In this document: in pieces, positions 57,102 to 64,000 of the stretch | How the letters are laid out: every line of letters begins with the position of its first letter | Numbering within the stretch: position 1 is the first letter of the stretch | Position numbers and translations under genes: made by a program | Source: an uncultured Collinsella sp. | Lineage (GTDB): Bacteria; Actinomycetota; Coriobacteriia; Coriobacteriales; Coriobacteriaceae | Reading direction: 5' to 3' | DNA: 64,000 bases | NCBI GenBank assembly: GCA_902472315.1 | Contig: CABRNM010000001.1 | Coordinates: 210,532-274,531, forward strand | The notes under the pieces: model-generated | What the model saw: only the letters and a program-made list of their open reading frames with translations | What the model was told of the DNA's origin: nothing | The model's database searches: none

Positions 57102-58441
57102 TCGACCGCCGCGCCCAGCGCGATAACTCAATATCAATCTTTCGCGTGATCGCCGTTGTCTGCGCCATCTGCGTGCTGTTGTACTTTATTTTTGCCCTGG
57201 CGACTGGGATTGAGCCAATCGCGACCGTGGTCGCCTGCGCGCTGCTGTGCATCTTTCTGTGCATTTGTATCTATTTGACGCTCAATCCCGATTCGGTGCG
57301 TTCGCAGTACACCGAAGAGACGCTCTCGGTGGCCTCTGCCATGCTCGAGGACATCAAAGGCGGCCTGACGCAGGAGTCGGCGCGTCTGGTGTGCCAGCGC
57401 ATTTTGCCCGAGACGCGTGCCATGACGGTTGCCATCACCGACGAGAGCAACGTGCTGGCCTGCGCGGGCGAGTTTGAGGAAAAGCTGCTGCCCGATTCGC
57501 CCATCCACACACTTGCCACGCGCTACGTCATCGAGCACGGTATCGTCCAGTCGTTCAACCGCGTGGTGGACGTGGTGGGCTCGGACGGCTCGCACAACCA
57601 TGTTCCCGCCGGTATCATCGCGCCCATCAAGGTGGGCGATCGCACCGTCGGTACGCTCAAGTTCTACTACAAGACCCTGCGTACCGTTGACCGTACCCAG
57701 TATGCGCTCGCCTCGGGTTTTGCCGAGATCCTGTCCACGCAGCTCGCCATCCACGAGCTCGAGGTGCAAAAGGAGCTCACGGCCCGTGCCGAGGTGCGTG
57801 CCCTGCAAGCGCAGATCAACCCACATTTTCTGTTCAACACGCTCAACACCATCGCGTCGTTTACGCGTACCGACCCGCTGCGCGCCCGCGAGCTGCTGCG
57901 CGAGTTCTCCTCGTTCTATCGCGCCACGCTCGACAATTCGGGCTCGCTCATTCCCGTGTCGCGCGAGGTCGCACAGACCAAGCGCTACCTGACGTTTGAG
58001 AAGGCGCGCTTTGGCGAGGATCGCGTGCTGGCGACCTTCGACGTGTCCGAGGACATCGAGGACACGCTGGTGCCGGCATTTGTAATTCAGCCGATCGTCG
58101 AGAATGCCGTACGCCACGGTATGGGTGATGGCGATGCGCTGAGGATCGACGTGTCGGTCCACAGGGATGGCGAAGATGCGATTTTGATTGCGGTCGCCGA
58201 TAACGGCGTGGGCATGGACGAAGGCACCGCTGCCAGACTGTTTGACGAGCGCTCTGCCCGTCCCGACGCCAACTCCCCACAGGGTGGCGGCGCCGGTGTG
58301 GCCATGCACAATATTTCGGAGCGCATCCATCGCTTTTATGGACCGCACTCCTACACGCGCGTCGAATCGGCGCCGGGCAAGGGCACTAAAGTGCTCCTGC
58401 ATCTCGATTTGTCGGAGAGCATCTTCGACATTCAAGAGTAG
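57098..58441 (+). CDS. LytS-type sensor histidine kinase (pair 2)
   Basis: This 447-residue kinase is a paralogue of pair 1: two membrane helices (about 10-65), GAF-like region (about 75-220) and HisKA_5/HATPase domains. His in INPHFLFNTLNTI near 246, N box VENAVRHG near 335 and G box ADNGVGMD near 366 are intact. The start overlaps the glycosyltransferase gene (ATGA). Confidence 0.92.
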   Translation: MIDRRAQRDNSISIFRVIAVVCAICVLLYFIFALATGIEPIATVVACALLCIFLCICIYLTLNPDSVRSQYTEETLSVASAMLEDIKGGLTQESARLVCQRILPETRAMTVAITDESNVLACAGEFEEKLLPDSPIHTLATRYVIEHGIVQSFNRVVDVVGSDGSHNHVPAGIIAPIKVGDRTVGTLKFYYKTLRTVDRTQYALASGFAEILSTQLAIHELEVQKELTARAEVRALQAQINPHFLFNTLNTIASFTRTDPLRARELLREFSSFYRATLDNSGSLIPVSREVAQTKRYLTFEKARFGEDRVLATFDVSEDIEDTLVPAFVIQPIVENAVRHGMGDGDALRIDVSVHRDGEDAILIAVADNGVGMDEGTAARLFDERSARPDANSPQGGGAGVAMHNISERIHRFYGPHSYTRVESAPGKGTKVLLHLDLSESIFDIQE

Positions 58442-58513
58442 AATAATTGGTTACGGGTTTAACGCCAGTTGGCGGATGCCCGACGTAGTTTGTTGACGAA
58501 AGGTTTTATCCCT

Positions 58514-59230
58514 ATGCTGCGTGCGATGATTGTGGATGATGAGGCCCCGGCCCGTTCGGAACTTCGCTTCTTGCTCGAGCAGACGGGCAAGATCGGCACG
58601 ATCACAGAAGCGTCGAGCGTTCGCTCCGCCATCGAGATGCTCATGGAGAGTCGCGTCGATGTCGTGTTCCTCGACATTTCGATGCCTGGTGCCTCGGGTC
58701 TGCAACTTGCCGAGGCGCTGCATAAGCTCAAGAATCCGCCGGCGATCGTATTTGTAACCGCGTACAGCGATCATGCGGTCGAGGCGTTTGATGTGGATGC
58801 CGTCGACTATCTGATGAAGCCGGTCGAGGAAGCTCGCCTGGATCGAGCGATCGATAAGGTTATGCAACGCGCCAAGCCTGTCACGGACAGCAAGGTGACC
58901 ATCGAGCGCATCCCGGTGGAAAAGGGCGGCCGCAAGGTCCTCATCCCCGTGGACGACATTCGCTTTATTATGGCCAAGGACGATTACTCCTGTATTTATA
59001 CGGTCGATGACCGCTTTTTGTCCACGACCTCGCTGGCACAGTTTGAGGCCAAGCTCTGCGACTTTGGCTTCTTCCGCGTTCACCGCCGCTATATCGTCAA
59101 CTTGGCGTGCGTTACGGACGTCGAGACGGTGCCCTCGGGCGCCATCCAGCTGGGCATTACGGGCGTCGACGAACGCGTGCCGGTTTCGCGCCGCCGCGTC
59201 GTGCCACTCAAAAAGGCTCTGAGCCTCTAG
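58514..59230 (+). CDS. LytTR-family response regulator (pair 2)
   Basis: This 238-residue regulator has receiver Asp54 in VFLDISMPG and a C-terminal LytTR domain (about 135-238) with FIMAKDDYSCIYT and GFFRVHRRYIVNL. It is similar along its length to the pair 1 regulator, including the C-terminal PVSRRR motif. GAAAGG precedes ATG 58514. A terminator follows the stop. Confidence 0.93.
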   Translation: MLRAMIVDDEAPARSELRFLLEQTGKIGTITEASSVRSAIEMLMESRVDVVFLDISMPGASGLQLAEALHKLKNPPAIVFVTAYSDHAVEAFDVDAVDYLMKPVEEARLDRAIDKVMQRAKPVTDSKVTIERIPVEKGGRKVLIPVDDIRFIMAKDDYSCIYTVDDRFLSTTSLAQFEAKLCDFGFFRVHRRYIVNLACVTDVETVPSGAIQLGITGVDERVPVSRRRVVPLKKALSL

Positions 59231-59237
59231 TACATTG

Positions 59238-59287
59238 GCCCCGCAGCCCTGTAGACCAAAATCGTCTGCGGAGCCGTGGGGCTTTTT
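59238..59287 (+). terminator. Terminator after two-component pair 2
   Basis: GCCCCGCAG near 59238-59246 can pair with CTGCGG (59266-59271) or, through GCCCC, with GGGGC (59278-59282), followed by TTTTTGC. Confidence 0.7.
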
Positions 59288-59324
59288 GCATGAATGCACC
59301 AAATCGTTTTGCGGAAGGGATCCC

Positions 59325-59792
59325 ATGAACAGTGCAAGCGCCAAGCGTATCGACATTATCTCGGACACCCACGGCTATCTTTCGCCTGCGCTCCTAGACG
59401 AGCTTAAGGGTGCGGATCTGATTATCCATGCCGGCGACCTTACGTCGGAGATGGACTACGAGCACCTGCGCACCATCGCTCCCGTGCGAGCGGTGCTGGG
59501 TAATAACGACTACTACCGCGACTACGGTCCCGATGTGGACCGTTTGGCGCTCTTTACCTACGAAGGACTCAAGTTCGCCGTAGCCCACTACCGCGAAGAC
59601 CTCCCGGTGGGATCCGTGGACGTAGCCATCAACGGTCACACCCACGTAACCAAAGAAGCCCAAGTAGGCCACTGCCTGGTCCTCAACCCAGGCAGCGCCA
59701 GCTACCCCAGAGGAACCCGAGGCCCCACCATGGCCAGAATGCTCGTCAAAGACGGCAAGATTCTGAGCACCAAATTTATTGACCTAGAGTAG
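59325..59792 (+). CDS. YfcE/MJ0936-type metallophosphoesterase
   Basis: This 155-residue enzyme has the metal-binding motifs of small metallophosphoesterases: ISDTHG near residue 13, HAGD near 36, VLGNND near 62, and INGHTH near 107, then NPGS near 125. Family members hydrolyse phosphodiesters. GAAGGG precedes ATG 59325, and the preceding terminator makes it a separate unit. Confidence 0.92.
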   Translation: MNSASAKRIDIISDTHGYLSPALLDELKGADLIIHAGDLTSEMDYEHLRTIAPVRAVLGNNDYYRDYGPDVDRLALFTYEGLKFAVAHYREDLPVGSVDVAINGHTHVTKEAQVGHCLVLNPGSASYPRGTRGPTMARMLVKDGKILSTKFIDLE

Positions 59793-59800
59793 GTGCAACA

Positions 59801-59836
59801 AAAACGGGGGATGCAGATCGCATCTCCCGTTTTTCT
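59801..59836 (+). terminator. Terminator of the metallophosphoesterase gene
   Basis: AAAACGGGGGATGC pairs with GCATCTCCCGTTTT around an AGATC loop, followed by TCTTTG. Confidence 0.8.
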
Positions 59837-59948
59837 TTGAGCCAAAGGCCGAAGTTCAACAACAATCTTAGACAACCCCGCCGAGGAGAACGGGGACCTC
59901 GAGCCGCGGAAGCGGCGAGGAACAAAGTCTTTGAAGCAAGTGACGGCA

Positions 59949-60093
59949 GGGAGGGTCTCCGGGGCCGGCTGGCGCGGGTTGAGTTTGTCGCGAGTTCCGC
60001 ACGCAAAGGAAAGCACTTAATGTGCTTTCCGTCTTGCGCAGGACTGTAGAGCAGCAAACTTAACCCGCGCCAGCCGGCCCCGGAGACCCTCCC
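59949..60093 (+). repeat. Giant nested palindrome with 39-bp arms
   Basis: The 39 bases at 59949-59987 (starting GGGAGGGTCTCCGGGG) are inverted at 60055-60093 with one mismatch. Inside lies a smaller hairpin GGAAAGCAC-TTAAT-GTGCTTTCC (60008-60030). The region 59837-60202 has no gene. Confidence 0.9.
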
Positions 60094-60202
60094 GGAGGGA
60101 CCGAAAAACTTTTTCAAAAAAAGTTGTTGCGCGGCGGACAGACTTCTGTGTATACTAATCCCCGCAGCGCACGCGAGCGGAAACAAACGCGAACGACTGC
60201 CT

Positions 60203-60280
<78 letters not shown>

Positions 60281-60288
60281 ACGCAATT

Positions 60289-60317
60289 AAAGCCACGTCT
60301 TCGGACGTGGCTTTTTG
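60289..60317 (+). terminator. Terminator of tRNA-Asp
   Basis: AAAGCCACGTC (60289-60299), a TTCG loop, GACGTGGCTTT (60304-60314), then further T residues. Confidence 0.9.
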
Positions 60318-60418
60318 CGTTTAATAGGCCATCGATCTTACGCGCCCCTTTATCAAAATCACCGCATTTGCAACGAGCGAGCCAGCCTCTACTGATATAT
60401 GCGTTCAAACAGGGGGTT

Positions 60419-60463
60419 TGTTGCGCAACATCTGTTCAATGAAGCAGGGGGTTAGGCTATACT
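60419..60463 (+). promoter_or_regulatory. Candidate promoter and palindrome upstream of the Rrf2 gene
   Basis: TATACT at 60458-60463 is 17 bases after TTCAAT (60435-60440), a plausible sigma70-type pair. A perfect palindrome TGTTGCGCAACA lies at 60419-60430, just upstream. The leader to ATG 60625 is about 155 bases. The palindrome may be a regulator site. Confidence 0.5.
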
Positions 60464-60624
60464 AAATTTCACTGTAGGCCGTACCTGATTCATCCAGTTT
60501 TCAAGTGCGGCATTCAGTGGACACCCAATTTATAATTTGGTTGTTCAGGCGGTCATTTGGCGTCTCGACACAAGCTCGGCCCCGGAGCTCGTTCGAGCTG
60601 TTCGTATTCCTTGAAAGGGGGAAC

Positions 60625-61110
60625 ATGGACATATCGAGGAAGACTGATTATGCCCTTCGCATGCTTGCGATGCTTGCCGAGGAGCCGGAGCGGTTGCTTT
60701 CTGTTCGCACTGCTGCCGAAGAGGTCAATGTTCCGTATTCGTTTGCCCGTTCGATCCAACACGGCTTGGTTCAGGCCGGCATTGTGGAGAGCCTGCGTGG
60801 TGTTCATGGCGGCATGCGCCTTAAGGTGAGCCCCGACGATGTCACGATCCGTCAGGTTGTAGAGGCCGTTCAGGGTCCCATGGTTATGAACGACTGCACC
60901 GCGCCCGATGGTGACTGTGCGCGCATGGGCACGTGCTGCTATCATCCCCTGTGGGCCGGAGCCCAGGCGCTGATGCGCGACTATCTCGATTCCGTTTCGC
61001 TCGGCGATATCGTCGCCCATCGCCAGTTCCCGGCTGTCGATCCCAAGTTCGCCGATCGCGATGCGTTTCCCGAGTACGCCGCCTGCGCGTACGCTTGCCG
61101 GGAGGAATAG
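60625..61110 (+). CDS. Rrf2 family transcriptional regulator
   Basis: The 161-residue protein has the Rrf2 winged helix (MDISRKTDYALRMLAMLAEE, SVRTAAEEVNVPYSFARSI, GVHGGMRL) and then Cys residues near 93-105 (NDCTAPDGDCARMGTCC) that could hold an Fe-S cluster as in IscR or NsrR. It may sense redox or iron state. GAAAGGGG precedes ATG 60625. The MutY-like gene starts 21 bases later and rubrerythrin is close by, consistent with oxidative stress control. Confidence 0.9.
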   Translation: MDISRKTDYALRMLAMLAEEPERLLSVRTAAEEVNVPYSFARSIQHGLVQAGIVESLRGVHGGMRLKVSPDDVTIRQVVEAVQGPMVMNDCTAPDGDCARMGTCCYHPLWAGAQALMRDYLDSVSLGDIVAHRQFPAVDPKFADRDAFPEYAACAYACREE

Positions 61111-61131
61111 CGCCGCATAAGGAGCATTACC

Positions 61132-62037
61132 ATGATTCAGGACCCCTTTCGTTCGATGATTCGTTCGGAAGGGATTCTGCGTTATCGCGACCTTCCGTGG
61201 CGCCGAACGCGCGACCCGTATATCATCTGGCTCTCCGAGGTCATGCTGCAGCAGACACAGGTGCCGCGCGTGGAGGCGCGCATGCCGGCGTGGCTCGATC
61301 GCTTTCCGACTGTCCAGGCTCTCGCCCAGGCTGCCCCTTCCGATGTCTTGGATGCGTGGCAGGGGATGGGCTACAATCGCCGCGCCCTGGCGCTTCACAG
61401 GGCTGCACAGTGCGTTGTGGAGGACTGGGATGGGGAGTTTCCGCGCGAGACGCACGATCTGGTCGCGCTGCCCGGCATTGGCCCGGCAACGGCGCAGGGC
61501 ATCCGTTCGTTTGCATTCGATCTTCCGGGCGTGTATCTGGAGACCAATGTGCGCACGGTCTTTTTGCACCATTTCTTTCCCGATGTGCCGGCCGTTCCCG
61601 ATCGCGAGCTGGTGCCGCTGATTCAAGCCGCCTGTCCGGCGGCTCCTGGTGCGGTGGCGGATGAGATTGCGCCCTTTGCCGCGCCTCAAGACGATGCCGA
61701 CACGCCGCGCGCGTGGTATTACGCGTTGCTGGATTACGGCGCGTATCTTAAAAAGACGCTGCCCAATCCGTCCAGGCGATCGGCGAACTATAGTCGGCAG
61801 TCCAAGTTTGAGGGCTCGCGTCGCCAAAAGCGCGCCCACATTGTGCGCATGCTGCTGGCAGCGCGCGATGGGCAGCCGGCAGGCATTACGCTCGATGAAG
61901 CCGTTGCAGGCGTTAACGAGATGGAGACGGCAGCAGGCCGAGAGCCGGTCGAGCGCGAGCTGGTCGCAAGCATTCTTGCCGATTTGGAGCGCGAGGGCTT
62001 TTGCCGCTCCGAGGGTGATCGTTGGTTGAGTGTGTAG
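61132..62037 (+). CDS. MutY-like adenine glycosylase without an Fe-S cluster motif
   Basis: The 301-residue protein has the HhH-GPD fold: DLPWRRTRDPY, SEVMLQQTQVPRV and the hairpin LPGIGPATAQG. MutY removes A opposite 8-oxoG. Two key features differ from classic MutY: the position of the catalytic Asp (LDGNV in MutY) reads LETNVRTV, and the four Cys of the 4Fe-4S loop are absent, replaced by KKTLPNPSRRSANYSRQSKF. The NUDIX-like C-terminal domain is also missing; a short winged-helix-like end is present. It may be a separate clade of base-excision glycosylases. Confidence 0.8.
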   Translation: MIQDPFRSMIRSEGILRYRDLPWRRTRDPYIIWLSEVMLQQTQVPRVEARMPAWLDRFPTVQALAQAAPSDVLDAWQGMGYNRRALALHRAAQCVVEDWDGEFPRETHDLVALPGIGPATAQGIRSFAFDLPGVYLETNVRTVFLHHFFPDVPAVPDRELVPLIQAACPAAPGAVADEIAPFAAPQDDADTPRAWYYALLDYGAYLKKTLPNPSRRSANYSRQSKFEGSRRQKRAHIVRMLLAARDGQPAGITLDEAVAGVNEMETAAGREPVERELVASILADLEREGFCRSEGDRWLSV

Positions 62038-62151
62038 CCCGCCCAAATCTGAAGAACGGGATTGTAAGGTTTAAATTCGCGGCTTGAGGGCATCCTAAAG
62101 ACAAGGTCGCTCAAAGCCTATGGGCGGCACGTGTTGAAGGGAAGTACACCT

Positions 62152-62691
62152 ATGGATTTTGAGAACTCTCAGACCAAGAAGAACCTCGAGACCGCTTTTG
62201 CCGGTGAGTCCCAGGCACACACCAAGTATCGCTACTATGCATCCAAGGCCAAAAAGGACGGCTACGTTCAGATCTCGAATATCTTTGCCGAGACGGCGGG
62301 CAACGAGTCCGAGCATGCCAAGCTGTGGTTTAAGTATCTGCACGACGGCGCCGTTCCGGGCACTCTGGACAACCTGCGTGACGCCGCCGCGGGCGAGAAC
62401 TATGAGTGGACCACGATGTATGACGAGTTTGCCAAGACCGCCGAAGAGGAGGGCTTTGCCGAGATCGCCGAGAAGTTCCGCGGCGTCGGCGCCGTGGAGA
62501 AGGCTCACGAGGAGCGCTACAACAAGCTCGTCGAGCGCATCGAATCGGGCGAGGTGTTTGAGCGCGAGGGCGTAAAGGTGTGGAAGTGCCTGAACTGCGG
62601 GCACCTGCATGTTGGTGCCGAAGCGCCCGAGGTGTGCCCGGTGTGCAACCACCCGAAGGCGTACTTTGAGGAGCAGGTGGTGAACTACTAG
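62152..62691 (+). CDS. Rubrerythrin
   Basis: This 179-residue enzyme reduces hydrogen peroxide in anaerobes. The N-terminal ferritin-like domain has the diiron ligands in AGESQAHTKYRYYA and ESEHAKLW and a second ExxH in EKAHEERY. The C-terminal rubredoxin-like domain has CLNCGHLH and CPVCNHPKAYF, binding one Fe. ATG 62152 follows GAAGGGAAG. It fits with the nearby Rrf2 regulator and glycosylase as a stress response set. Confidence 0.96.
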   Translation: MDFENSQTKKNLETAFAGESQAHTKYRYYASKAKKDGYVQISNIFAETAGNESEHAKLWFKYLHDGAVPGTLDNLRDAAAGENYEWTTMYDEFAKTAEEEGFAEIAEKFRGVGAVEKAHEERYNKLVERIESGEVFEREGVKVWKCLNCGHLHVGAEAPEVCPVCNHPKAYFEEQVVNY

Positions 62692-62710
62692 CGCGTGGCG
62701 CTGGCTGCTG

Positions 62711-62800
62711 CGGAGCGCAGGGCGGGGAAATACATTTCCCTCTCGCTCACGGCTCCGTAGGGTCGCGCGAGGCAAAGGTATTTCCCCGCCCTGCGCTCCG
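62711..62800 (+). repeat. 23-bp palindrome after rubrerythrin
   Basis: CGGAGCGCAGGGCGGGGAAA and the next three bases (62711-62733) are perfectly inverted at 62778-62800, 44 bases apart. It begins 20 bases after the stop. Confidence 0.9.
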
Positions 62801-62849
62801 GCTTCGGGTCGTCGCGTGCTCGTTACTGAAAAGCTGATTAGAAGTTTGT

Positions 62850-62880
62850 GTGCCGCCCCTTATGGGGCGGCACGTTTTGT
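62850..62880 (+). terminator. Terminator after rubrerythrin
   Basis: GTGCCGCCCC (62850-62859), a TTAT loop, GGGGCGGCAC (62864-62873) and GTTTTGTTTG. Confidence 0.9.
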
Positions 62881-63132
62881 TTGAGGTCCCGGTCTCCACA
62901 ATTTTCGTCAAGCTTTTGGTTAGATTTTGGTTAGTTGGCGGGTTGGCGGAAGGGCGAAAGATCATTCGATAAAAAAAGCTCAAAGAAAGTGCTGGTAGGG
63001 GAGTTGTTGAGGTTTTCGACAGCTTTTGTCAACAAGAAACTTTGCAGCTATTGCTACGGATTGCGTTGCCGTGGCATTGGCGGTGCGGGATGCTGGGCGT
63101 AAGCGTCGAATGCTCCGATTTTGGAGGCCAGC

Positions 63133-63555
63133 ATGGATTTGTTTCTTGAGACTCCGCAGCAACAAGCTGAGCGCATGTTGCGCCAGCAGCAACGACTTAT
63201 GGAGATGCAAATGCAAGGGGTAGCCGCCCAGCCCCCTGCGCAAAACGCCGTGCCCGCGGTATCGTCTGCGGGTGAGGTAGACCCAGGAGCCTATTCCGTA
63301 CAGCAGGATTCATATGCCCAGGAGCTCGCGTTCGATAAACGTCGTGCGCGCCACCGTCGCTGGGTCCAGCGCCTGCGTACGCTGGCGATGATCGTGCTGA
63401 TCCCGTTGGGGCTCGCGGCAATCTTCTTGGCCTCATATGCCCTCACGTGCATTCTCAACGGCGCCTCGCCCAGCGAGGTGCTTGAGCACTTGGCAGTTCT
63501 CGGCCAGCGTCTAGGCGATGTCGTAACAACCATCCGCGCCGGCTGGGAGAGTTAG
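63133..63555 (+). CDS. Hypothetical single-pass membrane protein
   Basis: The 140-residue protein has a Gln/Met-rich N-terminus (MDLFLETPQQQAERM), a basic stretch KRRARHRRW and one membrane helix (about 84-108). No family is recognised. GGAGG lies 5 bases before ATG 63133. Confidence 0.7.
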   Translation: MDLFLETPQQQAERMLRQQQRLMEMQMQGVAAQPPAQNAVPAVSSAGEVDPGAYSVQQDSYAQELAFDKRRARHRRWVQRLRTLAMIVLIPLGLAAIFLASYALTCILNGASPSEVLEHLAVLGQRLGDVVTTIRAGWES

Positions 63556-63678
63556 CGTTTGTCACATTAGGACTTCTAGGGAGTAGGGATTATCGCCACG
63601 AGTAAAATTCTTGCATCCTGTGGGTCCTGTCGTGCGACTGAATAGTATTATTGAAGATGAATAATAATAGGATTTGCT

Positions 63679-63922
63679 ATGTATAAGCAGGATTTAGAGC
63701 AGATCCCTCTTGGAGGATCTGGCGGTAATGAAGCTCTATGCCTACCGTCCGAACGACATCGTCGATCTTCATAGTCAGGCATTCGTCGACCGACTTGATT
63801 GGGGACTGCTCGAACGGCTTATATTCGACGAGGGGGAGGCGCTGGCGTCGTCGCCTTCGGAGCGGAGTTATCAAGAGATGGTCTGCGCATACAGGCAATA
63901 CAAAAAGGAGGTGCTCGGTTGA
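63679..63922 (+). pseudogene. Broken nucleotidyltransferase-like gene (DUF6036-like C-terminus)
   Basis: The frame at 63710-63922 reads EDLAVMKLYAYRPNDIVDL and ends SYQEMVCAYRQYKKEVLG, like the end of DUF6036-type nucleotidyltransferases. It has no full N-terminal domain, and a good ATG at 63679 opens a different frame (MYKQDLEQIPLGGSGG). A frameshift and a large 5' deletion are likely. The assignment is from memory of the family and is tentative. A 16-codon frame, possibly TTG 63916, ends at the window edge. Confidence 0.4.
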
Positions 63923-64000
63923 ATCTGACCTTTGAGGGATTCTTAAAGGCTCTGTTAGACCAGGATTGACATGCCGACCTGCCGGCTAACTCGCCGTCTC

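Overview
The window looks like a piece of a gut actinobacterium of class Coriobacteriia, most likely Collinsella or a close relative. The reasons are GC-rich codon use, an actinobacterial-type fhaA-fhaB-pstP-rodA-pbpA-pknB cluster, and an obligately fermentative gene set: pyruvate:ferredoxin oxidoreductase, carbamate kinase, mannose- and cellobiose-family PTS systems, rubrerythrin and a hydrogenase maturation factor. The assignment is by inference; there is no rRNA gene in the window. The only RNA genes I can support are tRNA-Arg(CCT) and tRNA-Asp(GTC).

Layout. 1-1.8 kb: end of an FAD/Fe-S oxidoreductase, then hypA. 2.2-5.5 kb: mannose-family PTS operon (IIAB, IIC, IID) and a DUF956 gene. 5.6-5.9 kb: tRNA-Arg with a duplicated 3' end. 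5.9-16.0 kb (minus strand): a Ser/Thr phosphorylation and cell-wall operon (kinase, FhaA, FhaB, PP2C phosphatase, a fused RodA-PBP and a PASTA kinase). 16.2-21.3 kb: a small membrane protein gene, dnaX, ybaB and recR. 21.5-25.2 kb: a second phospho-signalling operon (secreted protein, kinase, FHA protein).

25.2-32.0 kb is an AT-richer, partly decayed island between two diverged copies of the end of the FHA gene. It carries a methyltransferase pseudogene, an ABC exporter, an IS110-type remnant and, on the minus strand, a radical SAM/SPASM maturase followed by two short Cys-rich peptide genes that share the leader MKHIHP, and a 35-residue membrane peptide. The peptides place an Asp 3-6 residues after nearly every Cys, so I read the locus as a ranthipeptide-type RiPP cluster. 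One peptide has 59 residues and is easily missed. The maturase has one in-frame amber codon, so the cluster may be newly inactivated.

32.4-36 kb: nifJ, with a long leader and a very large nested palindrome downstream. 36.3-38.8 kb (minus): a DUF4143 ATPase with three phased upstream repeats, an unknown protein and a DUF3830 protein. 39.4-40.4 kb: carbamate kinase. 40.8-46.3 kb: a PRD regulator, cellobiose-family PTS IIA, IIB and IIC, and a GH1 6-phospho-beta-glucosidase, together a complete beta-glucoside uptake and hydrolysis module. 46.7-51 kb: C39-like peptidase, APC permease and amidohydrolase. 51-59.2 kb: two paralogous LytS/LytTR two-component pairs around a phospholipase C-like gene, an MFS transporter and a glycosyltransferase. 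59.3-64 kb: metallophosphoesterase, tRNA-Asp, Rrf2 regulator, MutY-like glycosylase, rubrerythrin, a small membrane protein and a broken gene at the edge. Intergenic spaces hold several families of palindromic repeats, often touching stop codons.
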